Source of the DNA: Phycisphaerae bacterium
GTDB taxonomy: Bacteria > Planctomycetota > Phycisphaerae > Phycisphaerales > SM1A02
Assembly (NCBI GenBank): GCA_002716385.1
Contig: PBAX01000014.1
Span: forward strand, 124,001-188,000
Length of the DNA stretch: 64,000 nt
Direction of reading: 5' to 3'
Shown here: in pieces, positions 52,835 through 62,073 of the stretch
Position numbering within the stretch: the stretch's first letter is position 1
How the letters are laid out: every line of letters starts with the position of its first letter
Program-made: the position numbers and the translations under genes
The notes under the pieces: model-generated
Told to the model about the DNA's origin: nothing
The model's database searches: none
What the model saw: only the letters and a program-made list of their open reading frames with translations

Positions 52835-55255
52835 TCAGAACGTCCAATTTCTCATAAGAATAAGAAGATCATCAACGGAAACACGATCATCACCGTCGTA
52901 ATCCATCTGGCATCTGCCTGAGCAAGGACCCCATTCATCCAGCATTCTCAGCATCTCCACAATCCCAACTTGCTCATCTCCATCGACATCGAACGGAGAT
53001 GGAGGAGAGAACGGAGGAGGTGGAAATGTCATGATGGCACGACCAGTAAATTCTAATGTGGCGTTTCCATTTTGGAGATTGGTATTGGGAGCACCTGCCA
53101 GAACCACAGGCAGGTCATCGGCGATGGCAATCGACACCTGTGTCCCAAGCCCTTGTTCGATGGATAAGCCGCTGAGATCCACTGGAATAGTACGAGCACA
53201 TTGCTGCATGTTCTCTAGTGGACGAAACTGCATAACCTTGACGGGGCTCGAAGAATTCGTGTTGGAACCAAATACTGAAGTGATAACTCCATCATCACCC
53301 AAAGCACTATCGATGTCATCGATTGAATTCAGACCTGTATCAAAATCCAGCAGAACCTCGTCATTGGGCCCCCAATTGACACGAATGACCTGGCTAGCCG
53401 TGATCATGATCGGGTCTTCGCCATCGAATACGCATTTGAACAAACGTCCATAGTTATAGTTCACCCAGGAAGGTGGACCATATGGAGACCATGTGACTCC
53501 AGCATCCTGTGACCGGAATTTGATTGCTCGGTCCCCCGCTTCATTAGAGACAATAAGAAGAAATGTTCCCGACTCAAGTTCAAGAAGATCCATTCTTGAA
53601 CCACTGAGGGTCCCGGGCGTGAGCGATTCCGCGATCGACGAAACATTCTGCCAGATACCGTTGACCTTCTTGAAAATCTCTACAACACCGCCGCCTGAGT
53701 TCTTACCCGCATAGCCCACGGCTATGATTGCTTCATCGCCACTACCCGCCGCCTCCACTGACATTGAATAGCCATCCCAAACCAGATTTGGATCGGGATT
53801 GCATTCAACAGGATCATTGGGCACAAGCTCTTCTAGCTGCCAGCCACTCTGTGCATTTGAGTTTCGACTGGCGACGAAAGCCTGCCCCGGGTTTGTGATA
53901 TTCCCCTGAGGTGCGCAGTAGCCAGCACCGCCGATCACCAAGATAGTCTCCTCGCCTGTACCGGTTATATCGATTGAATCTCCGAGATATGAGAAGCCTT
54001 GAACAGGGACCATGAGCACACCGTCCTCAAGCCAACTGGCTCCATCTCGCTTAAAGATCATGGCACTGCCTGATGGAGTTTGTGCAGGCGACTCACCTCT
54101 GATACCGATGGCAGCATAGTCATGTCCAACAGCAACAGAGCAACCAAAGAAGTCGTACTCGTCAGGCATTGGATTGTCTATGAGGGTTCCAGTAGGAAGC
54201 ACTGGTAATGATGGAATCGGCTGCATCAAGTCGATCATCTCGATCAAACTGGTACCGACGTAGGTCATAGCCCACCGTCCTTTCGAACGGCCTGCATTGA
54301 ATGCGTTACCGGTGAGATACGTCATTGGAGTCTGAGACCATGATTGACCATCAAAGGCATGGATTTCCCTAAAGATCGAGGACGGAACATGGATTCTCAT
54401 ATCTGGAAAGATGAGTGATCCGGTACCTGGCTGAAATGCATCCAGCTGCCACTGGCCGTCGATGTATCTGTTCGCAAACCCATTCACATCAATAGCAACA
54501 CCACTTTCACCAGGGCCGGGCAAACAACCGTTCGGTTGCTCTACCCATGTATTGCCTTGTAGTTGAATGCAGTCGCCATTGAATCCCCAACCCGCAAACG
54601 GGCCATCAAGCTTCAAATCCGAGGGAGACACATCAGAGAATGTCTGAACCAGATTCCAGGACTGATTGGTCCGCTTGAAGACATAAAGATTGTTGTAGCC
54701 ATTCTGTTCATCTGACTTGCCTGCCATGATCCAGTCGCCTGATATGCGAAGCGCACCAAATCGGCTCAACCAGCCATTGACTCCATCGTCGGATGGTGGT
54801 TGCAGTTTCGATTGCAATTGAAACGATTGGCCATCCCATTCATAAACGTATACAAGGCCATCGGTCATCTGTGGATCTGAGCCCGGGACATTCTCCAACT
54901 CTGCAGAAACCACGAGCGTGGAGCCGTCCATATCAAGCTCTCGTCCAAACCAGGAATAGTTGTCAGGTGTCAGGATCTGGACTTGATTCCAGCTCTGGCC
55001 ATCGAACGTGTACACCACTACACGACCAGTGAAATTGTCGGCTTCATGATCTCCAACAACAGCCACATTCCCATCGACATAGTAGTTCGGCTGCTCACTT
55101 GAATTCGCACCCGCTCCGAATCCACTCGTAGATCCCACTGGTGGTACAAGGAAGTGTGATCCCGTCACCGCATCCCAGCATGGCTGTGCACTTGCAACCA
55201 TGCTGCCACCCGACAGCATCAGGGCAACGCCAAATCGGCGGAGGAATGAAAACAT
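52835..55255 (-). CDS. Exported FG-GAP-like repeat protein with dockerin-type C-terminus
   Basis: About 806 residues. The start at 55255 (MFSFLRRFGVALMLSGGSMVASA) gives a good signal peptide ending in ASA; the frame is open to 55345. The mature protein contains repeated beta-rich blocks such as YSWFGRELDMDGSTLVVSAE, RFGALRISGDWIMAGKSDEQ and FFGCSVAVGHDYAAIGIRGE, which follow the FG-GAP pattern of beta-propellers. It ends with two calcium-binding dockerin-type loops (DVDGDEQVGIVEML and DYDGDDRVSVDDLLILM). By eye this gene is several percent richer in A+T than the flanking genes, which could reflect transfer or relaxed codon use. Function is unknown; surface or extracellular location is inferred. 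Confidence 0.8.
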   Translation of the reverse strand: MFSFLRRFGVALMLSGGSMVASAQPCWDAVTGSHFLVPPVGSTSGFGAGANSSEQPNYYVDGNVAVVGDHEADNFTGRVVVYTFDGQSWNQVQILTPDNYSWFGRELDMDGSTLVVSAELENVPGSDPQMTDGLVYVYEWDGQSFQLQSKLQPPSDDGVNGWLSRFGALRISGDWIMAGKSDEQNGYNNLYVFKRTNQSWNLVQTFSDVSPSDLKLDGPFAGWGFNGDCIQLQGNTWVEQPNGCLPGPGESGVAIDVNGFANRYIDGQWQLDAFQPGTGSLIFPDMRIHVPSSIFREIHAFDGQSWSQTPMTYLTGNAFNAGRSKGRWAMTYVGTSLIEMIDLMQPIPSLPVLPTGTLIDNPMPDEYDFFGCSVAVGHDYAAIGIRGESPAQTPSGSAMIFKRDGASWLEDGVLMVPVQGFSYLGDSIDITGTGEETILVIGGAGYCAPQGNITNPGQAFVASRNSNAQSGWQLEELVPNDPVECNPDPNLVWDGYSMSVEAAGSGDEAIIAVGYAGKNSGGGVVEIFKKVNGIWQNVSSIAESLTPGTLSGSRMDLLELESGTFLLIVSNEAGDRAIKFRSQDAGVTWSPYGPPSWVNYNYGRLFKCVFDGEDPIMITASQVIRVNWGPNDEVLLDFDTGLNSIDDIDSALGDDGVITSVFGSNTNSSSPVKVMQFRPLENMQQCARTIPVDLSGLSIEQGLGTQVSIAIADDLPVVLAGAPNTNLQNGNATLEFTGRAIMTFPPPPFSPPSPFDVDGDEQVGIVEMLRMLDEWGPCSGRCQMDYDGDDRVSVDDLLILMRNWTF

Positions 55256-55412
55256 AAATTCTCTACCCATTTCTTTCATCTGATGACTCGCGAGCCACCA
55301 AACTTCATTATCCACATCATGGCTCGTGCTTCCAAGATGATTCACGAAATTAGAGAAAGTGTGGTTTCAGTGCTAGAATCAGACATCTGACATCAATTCA
55401 GGAGAACATGCC

Positions 55413-56237
55413 ATGCCCATCAGAGGCTTCAATCTCAATGAAACAAGCAATCCCGCCCTCAGGAACAAAGAGATCTTTTGGCCCATCTCGGACGCAGAAA
55501 CCGCCTCGATCAATGGCGTGGTCAACAAGACGGGAATCCTGGCTGTTCTGACTGTGATCGGTGGAGTCGCTGGTGTATGGATAGCAGAGAAAGTCGCTTT
55601 ATCGCAGAGCATGCTGTTCGGATGGTGGCTGGGCACACTGATTACGACGCTGATTCTGTATTTCACTATCCATCGAAATCCAATGCGTGCCGTCGCAATC
55701 GCACCGATCTACGCCGTCATTCAGGGTAGCTTTCTGGGCGTCATCACCATGTTCATCGACCGATGGCTCGCCAGCAGCGGCTATGTCGTCGCCGGAGGTG
55801 TCGCACTTCAGGCCTTCGTGATAACGATGGCGATTCTCATATCGATGCTGACCCTCTACTACTTACGGATTCTCCAGGCGACGCCCATGTTCCAACGCGT
55901 CGTCTTCACCCTGGTACTTGGTTGCATAATCACCTATGTGCTCTCAGCCCTCTTGGGCCTCTTTGGAATCCCGGTTCCGTTCATATCGGTGTTCACGACA
56001 CCAACCGAGGGTAGTGGCATGTGGATCGGACTGGGCATCAACGTATTCGTGTTGCTCGTGGCATCCTTGCTGCTGATCATCGATTTCAAGATGGTCGAAG
56101 ACCACGTCAAGGCGGGATCACCCAAACGAATCGAGTGGTATCTGGGCGTGTGCCTGCTGGTCACATTGATCTGGATCTACTACGAGGCTGTTCAGCTCAG
56201 TGCCCGGATCGCCATTCTGACCGGCGGTCGCGAGTAG
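55413..56237 (+). CDS. Bax inhibitor-1/YccA-like membrane protein
   Basis: A 274-residue integral membrane protein with about seven hydrophobic segments and a strongly charged loop near the end (KMVEDHVKAGSPKRIEWYLG). The final segments (LLIIDFKMVEDHV and LVTLIWIYYEAVQL) and the AIAPIYAVIQGSFLGVI segment fit the Bax-inhibitor-1/YccA family, whose bacterial members include pH-sensitive calcium leak channels; in this subgroup the role is not established. The ATG has AGGAG about eight bases upstream. The next gene (ribB-like) starts six bases after the stop. Confidence 0.9.
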   Translation: MPIRGFNLNETSNPALRNKEIFWPISDAETASINGVVNKTGILAVLTVIGGVAGVWIAEKVALSQSMLFGWWLGTLITTLILYFTIHRNPMRAVAIAPIYAVIQGSFLGVITMFIDRWLASSGYVVAGGVALQAFVITMAILISMLTLYYLRILQATPMFQRVVFTLVLGCIITYVLSALLGLFGIPVPFISVFTTPTEGSGMWIGLGINVFVLLVASLLLIIDFKMVEDHVKAGSPKRIEWYLGVCLLVTLIWIYYEAVQLSARIAILTGGRE

Positions 56238-56242
56238 ACCTC

Positions 56243-57463
56243 ATGACGCTAGAATGTGGGACTGTGCTCAGCTCGATCCCCGAAATCCTGGAAGACCTGA
56301 AGGCCGGTCGCATGATCGTTCTGGTCGATGACGAACGTCGTGAGAACGAAGGGGACTTCGTCTGCGCCGCCGAGTTCGTCGACATCGAGACGGTCAACTT
56401 CATGACCCGAATCGGCGGAGGCTATCTCTGCGTCGCCATGGACAACGAGGATTGCGAACGCCTTGAACTGTATCCCCAGGTCTCGACCAACACCTCCGTT
56501 CGAGGCACACCCTTGACGATAAGCGTCGATGGCAGCCCCAAGCACGGGGTAAGCACGGGTATATCGGCCAGCGATCGCGCAACCACCATCCAACTGCTCG
56601 CCAGTGCCGACAGCACACCCGATGATTTCGTCAAGCCGGGTCACCTCAATCCTCTTCATGCAAGAGAAGGCGGCGTACTGGCTCGCACCGGACAGACCGA
56701 GGGGTCGGTCGATCTATGTCGAATGGCCGGACTGAGACCAGCCGCCGCGATCATCGAGATCGTCAAGCCCGACGGTGAAATGGCCCGGATGCCGGACCTC
56801 GAGGAGATCTGCAAGGAGCACGATCTCAAGATGTGCAGCGTGGAACAGGTGATCGAGCAGCGGCTCGCCCATGAAACGCTCGTCACACGATCTACACCAC
56901 GAGATGGAACCCCGGTCGAGACACCCTGGGGAACCTTCAATCTGATCGTCTTCAACAGCACCATCGATGCCCAGCCCCATCTGGCATTGACCCTCGGTGA
57001 TGTCGGACAACTCGATGGGCGTGGCAACGTGATCGAGATCGATGACCCCGTTCTGGTGCGTGTCCATCGTCGCGATGTGCTTGGTGACATCTTCCACGCC
57101 GGGGACCACCCCAGTGGCGACATCCTCCAGGCCTCCTTGAAGGCCATTCAGAAGGAAGGACGCGGCGCTCTGGTCTACCTCAGGCCTGAACACATGGGGG
57201 ATGACCTGACCGGTCGAATCCACAAGATCCAGCGACCGGATGATGATGACCCAAATCGTCCGGATCTCACCCGAGGTGATGGCGTGGCAGGTCGAGCCCA
57301 GCCGATGGACACGAGAAACCTGGGAATCGGCAGCCAGCTCCTCAGGGAGCTCGGACTCAGCAAGCTGCGCCTGCTTGTCAGTCGCGCACGAGACTACCCG
57401 GCACTCCAGGGATTCGGCCTGGAGATCACCGAGCAGGTCGAGATCGGCTCATCCGACGCCTGA
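56243..57463 (+). CDS. ribB: RibBA-type protein: 3,4-dihydroxy-2-butanone-4-phosphate synthase with degenerate GTP cyclohydrolase II domain
   Basis: A 406-residue protein. The N-terminal half is a complete DHBP synthase, making the four-carbon unit of riboflavin: VLVDDERRENEGDFVCAAEFV, ASDRATTI, PGHLNPLHAREGGVLARTGQTEGSVDL. The second half has the GTP cyclohydrolase II fold but lacks its catalytic zinc cysteines: the usual C-(x10)-C-x-C site reads VLGDIFHAGDHPSGD, and the RGxGL segment is also lost. It is therefore probably a DHBP synthase only, with a true GTP cyclohydrolase elsewhere. I chose the ATG at 56243; a GTG seven codons downstream is possible. It immediately follows the Bax-inhibitor-like gene. 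Confidence 0.9.
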   Translation: MTLECGTVLSSIPEILEDLKAGRMIVLVDDERRENEGDFVCAAEFVDIETVNFMTRIGGGYLCVAMDNEDCERLELYPQVSTNTSVRGTPLTISVDGSPKHGVSTGISASDRATTIQLLASADSTPDDFVKPGHLNPLHAREGGVLARTGQTEGSVDLCRMAGLRPAAAIIEIVKPDGEMARMPDLEEICKEHDLKMCSVEQVIEQRLAHETLVTRSTPRDGTPVETPWGTFNLIVFNSTIDAQPHLALTLGDVGQLDGRGNVIEIDDPVLVRVHRRDVLGDIFHAGDHPSGDILQASLKAIQKEGRGALVYLRPEHMGDDLTGRIHKIQRPDDDDPNRPDLTRGDGVAGRAQPMDTRNLGIGSQLLRELGLSKLRLLVSRARDYPALQGFGLEITEQVEIGSSDA

Positions 57464-57473
57464 GTTCCTCTCG

Positions 57474-58685
57474 TCAATCAGATGATTCGTTGCTTCCGTT
57501 GGATCTGATCAGTTCCGCTAGGGTGTTCTGCGCATCGGACTCCCGGTGCATCTCACCCAACGCGTCCATGACGACCCAGGTCGCGGCATTGCGGACGCTC
57601 AGGTAAAGACTCTCGTCCTTCATCATCGGGGAGAGCATCTCCACTCGAGCTTCCGGTTGCAGATGCTGGCGTGCCATCCAGACTCCGAATACCGCGATCG
57701 CTTCACGATCGCTGAGTGAGCTGGCCATGTGCCCGGCCATCCCGATCTTATGGACGAAATCGGAGGCCATGCCGAAGAAGGGATCTTCATGATCATCATG
57801 ATGTTCACGATGGCCTTCTTCCTCCATGTGGCGGATCTCCTGATGGAGATGTTCAAGCTCGCGCCTCATGTCCTCACGCTCCTGATCATCCATTTCGTCA
57901 TGATGACGATCGAGATGCTCCTCGATCTCTCGGGCGTGATGCCGCATCTCCTCCAGATGGGCATGATGGTCCTCTTCCCAATGATCCTCGTCACCACCAT
58001 GGAATGACTCCATCTCATGACGAAGATGCTCCATCTCCTCCATCATTCGGAACTGGTTGTGGAACAATTCCTCGATTTGATCGGGATTTCCAGGCATCGG
58101 CATGGCCATGGCGAATCCGTGCATGCCTTGATGGTTGGGGTGCCATTGCGGTGGCGCGTGGTGTCCACCATGCCCGCCATGTCCGCCATTGGCACCATGT
58201 CCAACATTGCCGTAGCTGCGGGAGAACTCACGCCGACCGTTTTCATCTTCCATGACCATCTGGATGTCGATATTGCTGCTGAAATCGTCATGGCTGCCCT
58301 GACGGCCGGACATCATGTCATTCATGTCGATGACGATCTGCCCCGATACCTTGCCGCCGGTCAGTTCACCCAGATCGAGTTCGAGCACACCGCCATCGTC
58401 CTGATGATCATGTTCTTCATCATCATGAGCCTGCATCGACATGCCGATGACCATCTCGCCCATGTTGCCAAGCGAGATGCGACTGACGCCCTTCTGGCCA
58501 GCTGCCATCTTCGCCATCGCTTCGAGCATTTCCGGCGATGGCTCATCCCCAGCGGTGCTGAACGAGATCACATGTTCGGAAACATGTTCAGCCTGCGGCC
58601 GCTCATCGGCGGTGACAAGCATTGGAAGACAGGTAAGCGTCGCGAGCGTTGCTGAAAGAACATGATGCATGGCAATTGACCTCAT
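57474..58685 (-). CDS. Exported His/Met/Asp/Glu-rich protein, possible metal binder
   Basis: A 403-residue protein with a signal peptide (HHVLSATLATLTCLPMLVTADE). The middle is extraordinarily rich in His, Glu, Asp and Met: HDDEEHDHQDD, HGANGGHGGHGGHH, MHGFAMAMPMPGNP, and a long charged helix (EEDHHAHLEEMRHHAREIEEHLDRHHDEM). A C-terminal helical part follows. His- and Met-rich exported proteins often bind copper, nickel or zinc, but no family is recognised. The first ATG lacks a ribosome-binding site; a second at 58670 gives a slightly shorter signal peptide. No metal transporter or regulator is adjacent. Confidence 0.7.
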   Translation of the reverse strand: MRSIAMHHVLSATLATLTCLPMLVTADERPQAEHVSEHVISFSTAGDEPSPEMLEAMAKMAAGQKGVSRISLGNMGEMVIGMSMQAHDDEEHDHQDDGGVLELDLGELTGGKVSGQIVIDMNDMMSGRQGSHDDFSSNIDIQMVMEDENGRREFSRSYGNVGHGANGGHGGHGGHHAPPQWHPNHQGMHGFAMAMPMPGNPDQIEELFHNQFRMMEEMEHLRHEMESFHGGDEDHWEEDHHAHLEEMRHHAREIEEHLDRHHDEMDDQEREDMRRELEHLHQEIRHMEEEGHREHHDDHEDPFFGMASDFVHKIGMAGHMASSLSDREAIAVFGVWMARQHLQPEARVEMLSPMMKDESLYLSVRNAATWVVMDALGEMHRESDAQNTLAELIRSNGSNESSD

Positions 58686-58769
58686 GAATGATGTAGGCGT
58701 TTCGAATCCGAGACAGGATCATAATCAAGTCTTCAAATCGGAGTGATGTGGATGTTTGAATCGGAGGAA

Positions 58770-60047
58770 CTAGTCCTCGGGAATCTTCTCTATGCCAATG
58801 AGCGACACCTGCGTGGCCGTCGTCTCGATCGCCGTGAGTCGGACGTTGTCCGAATCCCATGAATCGCCCTGATCCGGAACACGGCCGAGACAGGCCATCA
58901 GATAGCCGCCGACGGTGTCGTATTCCTCGTCTTCCGGAAGATCCAGCGACAGCGCTTCATTGAGATCATCGACATGGAATCGACCATCCACTTCGTACTG
59001 GCCGTTTTCGAGAGAACGCAGCTCGGGTTCCTCCTCGAAATCGCCCTCGTGCTCATCCTTGATCTCGCCGACGATCTCCTCGAGTACATCCTCGATGGTC
59101 ACCAGACCCGCGGTTCCGCCGTATTCATCGACGACGATCGCCATGTGGACTTCGCTTCGCTGGAAATCCGCCAGCAGGTCCGCCACCACCTTGGTCTCCG
59201 GCACGACGATTGGTGAACGCAGGAGCGGCTGGAGTCTGAAGGTCGCGGGATCCTCCCCAAGGAACGGGACGAGGTCCTTCACGTACAGGATGCCGACGAT
59301 GTGATCGAGATCCTCTTCATACACCGGAATTCTGGAATGGCCTTCCTGACCGATGAATGCCTTGATCTCCGAAAGATCGTCGGTCTTCTCGATTCCCTCG
59401 ATGTCGGTACGAGGCGTCATGACCTCGCCCACATCGGTGCTGGTGAACTCCACCACGTTCTCGATCATCACGGCCGTGGTCTCGCCCAGGCCACCTTCTC
59501 TCTGGGACTGCTCGACACTTCGAAGCAATTCCACTTCCGCTTCCGACTGTTCGTTGTTGCGAACGAGGTTGGCTCCGCTGAGCCGCTTGATGACCTCGTC
59601 GATGAAACGTGCAAGCTGACCCGGCACGAAGCCCAGATCCGAACAGAGCTTCAACAGCGGCATGGCCATCGTCACGATGGGATGCGCCGACCACTTCGAG
59701 ATCGCGGCAGCCAGAACACCGGTGAGGATCCAGATCATCCCGATGCCGGTACCGGCGCCGATGAAGAATCCGGCAGTCGAGAAGTCCTCGCCTGGCATGC
59801 CGGAGAAGTCCAGTGTCCACAGGCACAGGAACGTGACCGCAGCGGACACCCTCAGCAGTGAAATCCAGATGATGACCGCTGGAAGGCGTGATTCAATCGG
59901 ATCCCAGCGATGACGCTGCCCCTTGGCATCGAGCGCCCGTTCAACGGCACCACGGGAACCATTTCGGAGCGACAGCTCGATCGTGGCCAACCAGGTGGTC
60001 AGAAGGGCCGCCATCGACGGCAGGAACCATACGAGGAAGCCATTCAT
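58770..60047 (-). CDS. CNNM/CorC-type membrane protein with CBS and transporter-associated domains
   Basis: A 425-residue protein: an N-terminal membrane domain of the CNNM/DUF21 type (about residues 1-170, four hydrophobic segments), two CBS domains (about 210-330, from EVMTPRTDIEGI to GLVTIEDVLEEIVGEI) and a CorC_HlyC domain at the end (DGRFHVDDLNEALSLDL, GYLMACLGRVPDQGDS). Relatives are linked to magnesium/cobalt efflux; many are labelled hemolysin by history only. The start codon overlaps the ybeY stop (ATGA-type), so they are translationally coupled, a common ybeY-corC pairing. Confidence 0.93.
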   Translation of the reverse strand: MNGFLVWFLPSMAALLTTWLATIELSLRNGSRGAVERALDAKGQRHRWDPIESRLPAVIIWISLLRVSAAVTFLCLWTLDFSGMPGEDFSTAGFFIGAGTGIGMIWILTGVLAAAISKWSAHPIVTMAMPLLKLCSDLGFVPGQLARFIDEVIKRLSGANLVRNNEQSEAEVELLRSVEQSQREGGLGETTAVMIENVVEFTSTDVGEVMTPRTDIEGIEKTDDLSEIKAFIGQEGHSRIPVYEEDLDHIVGILYVKDLVPFLGEDPATFRLQPLLRSPIVVPETKVVADLLADFQRSEVHMAIVVDEYGGTAGLVTIEDVLEEIVGEIKDEHEGDFEEEPELRSLENGQYEVDGRFHVDDLNEALSLDLPEDEEYDTVGGYLMACLGRVPDQGDSWDSDNVRLTAIETTATQVSLIGIEKIPED

Positions 60048-60616
60048 GAATCACCTCCACTGTCATAGACCGCGCCCCAGCCGATCTTGCGAAGAAGTCG
60101 ATCCTCCTCCTGATGCATGGCGGCTGACGCCGATTCGTCCACATCATCGAATCCACAGCAATGCAGAAGACCATGGACGACATACAGAAGCAGCTCATCG
60201 ACGGGTTGGTGTCCGCGGTCGGAGGCCTGCCGCACCGCTTCATCCAGACAGATGGCGATGTCGACTCTCAAGGGCGCATCGGAGGAATCGCTCAGATCGA
60301 ACGTGACGACATCGGTCGTCGTCTCCTTCTGCTTCCAACGACCATGGAGTTCGGACATCCGGTCGTCCCTGACGATGCAGACGCCCACACGATCGATCTC
60401 CCGATCGAGCAGTGGCAGGATGTCCGCAGTCGCCTTCAGCAGACGTTCGGAATCCCCAACCGGAAGGTCGCCGTGATCCAGTTCGAGGTTGACTGTGGGA
60501 TGGCACATGGAGCGATCCATCTCCGGTTCGGGAGGTGTATCGCTGCTTGTAGACGAGCCAGGTTCTTCCGGTTCACTGCCAGTCGAGTCCGTGGCGCTCA
60601 TTGCTGTTGTATTCAT
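60044..60616 (-). CDS. ybeY: Endoribonuclease/rRNA maturation factor YbeY
   Basis: A 190-residue YbeY, which acts in 16S rRNA 3'-end processing and ribosome quality control. The core is VCIVRDDRMSELHGRWKQKETTTDVVTFDL and the metal motif VVHGLLHCCGFDD. In E. coli YbeY the motif is H-x3-H-x5-H; here H148 and H152 are kept but the third ligand is Asp158. A low-complexity Ser/Thr/Pro/Glu-rich extension of about 40 residues precedes the domain. It is followed by the CorC-like gene, and 130 gene-free bases separate it from nuoF. Confidence 0.9.
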   Translation of the reverse strand: MNTTAMSATDSTGSEPEEPGSSTSSDTPPEPEMDRSMCHPTVNLELDHGDLPVGDSERLLKATADILPLLDREIDRVGVCIVRDDRMSELHGRWKQKETTTDVVTFDLSDSSDAPLRVDIAICLDEAVRQASDRGHQPVDELLLYVVHGLLHCCGFDDVDESASAAMHQEEDRLLRKIGWGAVYDSGGDS

Positions 60617-60747
60617 CTTCTGATGAGTCTCCGGGGGCCTGCCTGAGCGAGCCCCAGCAGAACAAAGCGTACGGTCTACGGATGAGGGAATCCAGAGAAT
60701 TGATCATGCCGCCCGCTGAATCGGCCCTGTAGGCATCAATATGGGAC

Positions 60748-62073
60748 TCAGGCCGGAACCAGCAGTCGGGATTCGAATTCCTCGCGGAACTTGTTGACGA
60801 CGGTTCGAGCCGCCCAGTTGTTGCCATCAGCCAGACCGCAGATCGTCGTACCGGGGATGATTCCCATCGAACCGGCGATCTCGAGAATCATGTCAAGATC
60901 CGCCGGCATGGCCTCGCCTCTCTCCAGCCTGACAAGCAGTTTGTAGAGCCACTGGGCACCCTCGCGACAAGGCGTGCACTGTCCGCATGATTCATTCTTG
61001 AAGAACCGGGCCACGTTTCTCGCAACCATCACCATGTCGGTGCTCTCATCGAAGATGGCCGGACACGCCGTGCCAAGTCCCATGAGGTCGTACTTCTTGC
61101 CGATGTCGAAGTCCAGTTCCGCACCATACTGATCGGTGCCGAGGACACCCATGCTGACACCGCCTGGAATACAGGCCTTGAATGCGCGGCCTCCACGAAT
61201 GCCCTTGCAGTAGTCGTCGCTCTCAACGAGATCCCGAATGGACACGCCAAGTCCGACTTCGTAGACGCCGGGACGCTCGACATGACCGGAGACGCCGACC
61301 AGCTTGGTTCCATAGCTCGGTGGGCCACCGATGGAGGATTCCACACCGATCGACTTCCACCATTCGACACCCCGCTGCAGAATCGGTGGCACGGCCGCCA
61401 ATGTCTCGACGTTGTTGACGATGGTCGGACGCCCGAACAGGCCCTTCACCGCCGGGAATGGCGGCTTGATCCGGGGCCAGCCACGCTTGCCCTCGATCGC
61501 CTCCAGAAGACCGGTCTCCTCGCCGCAGATGTAGGCACCGGCACCCCGGTGGACATGACAGTCGACCGCGAACTTCACGGTCCCGTCCATCAATCCCTGC
61601 GATCCGAAGATCTTCGCGTCATAGGCTTCCTGAATGGCCGCTTCCATGACCTCGGCCTGATGGTGGTATTCGCCTCGAATGAAGAAGAAGGCGGTATCCA
61701 GTTCGCAGGCCCAGCAGGCGATCGCGATGCCTTCGAGAATGAGATGGGGATCGAAGTCCACGAGCAGGCGGTCCTTGAAGGTGCCCGGCTCGGCTTCATC
61801 GCAATTGATGGCCAGATATCGCTTGCCGCCATCGGGAGCCGGAAGGAAGGACCACTTCATGCCGCATGGGAACCCGGCACCACCACGGCCTCGAAGCATC
61901 GAGTCCTTGACGATGTCGATGATCTCACCGCGTTCCATTCCGATGGCCTGCCTGAGTCCCTGATAGCCACCCCTCCTCACGAACTCCTCGTAGTGGACGA
62001 TGTGGCGTGCCGCAGGATCAGCCCAGGGCCATGTCGGTATGCGTTCGCAGAGAACCGGTTCCTTCAGGAACAT
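60748..62073 (-). CDS. nuoF: NADH-quinone oxidoreductase subunit F (NuoF)
   Basis: NADH- and FMN-binding subunit of respiratory complex I. The FMN/NADH segment RGRGGAGFPCGMKW lies at residues 61-74, EEMGLL-like CGEETGLLEAIEG at 183-195, and the N3 iron-sulphur cysteines at C363, C366, C369 and C412 (ESCGQCTPCREGAQW...TTICGLADG). The length of 441 residues is usual. The start overlaps the end of a small ORF by ten bases, so it is translationally coupled to it. nuoG, which normally follows nuoF, is not found downstream. Confidence 0.98.
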   Translation of the reverse strand: MFLKEPVLCERIPTWPWADPAARHIVHYEEFVRRGGYQGLRQAIGMERGEIIDIVKDSMLRGRGGAGFPCGMKWSFLPAPDGGKRYLAINCDEAEPGTFKDRLLVDFDPHLILEGIAIACWACELDTAFFFIRGEYHHQAEVMEAAIQEAYDAKIFGSQGLMDGTVKFAVDCHVHRGAGAYICGEETGLLEAIEGKRGWPRIKPPFPAVKGLFGRPTIVNNVETLAAVPPILQRGVEWWKSIGVESSIGGPPSYGTKLVGVSGHVERPGVYEVGLGVSIRDLVESDDYCKGIRGGRAFKACIPGGVSMGVLGTDQYGAELDFDIGKKYDLMGLGTACPAIFDESTDMVMVARNVARFFKNESCGQCTPCREGAQWLYKLLVRLERGEAMPADLDMILEIAGSMGIIPGTTICGLADGNNWAARTVVNKFREEFESRLLVPA

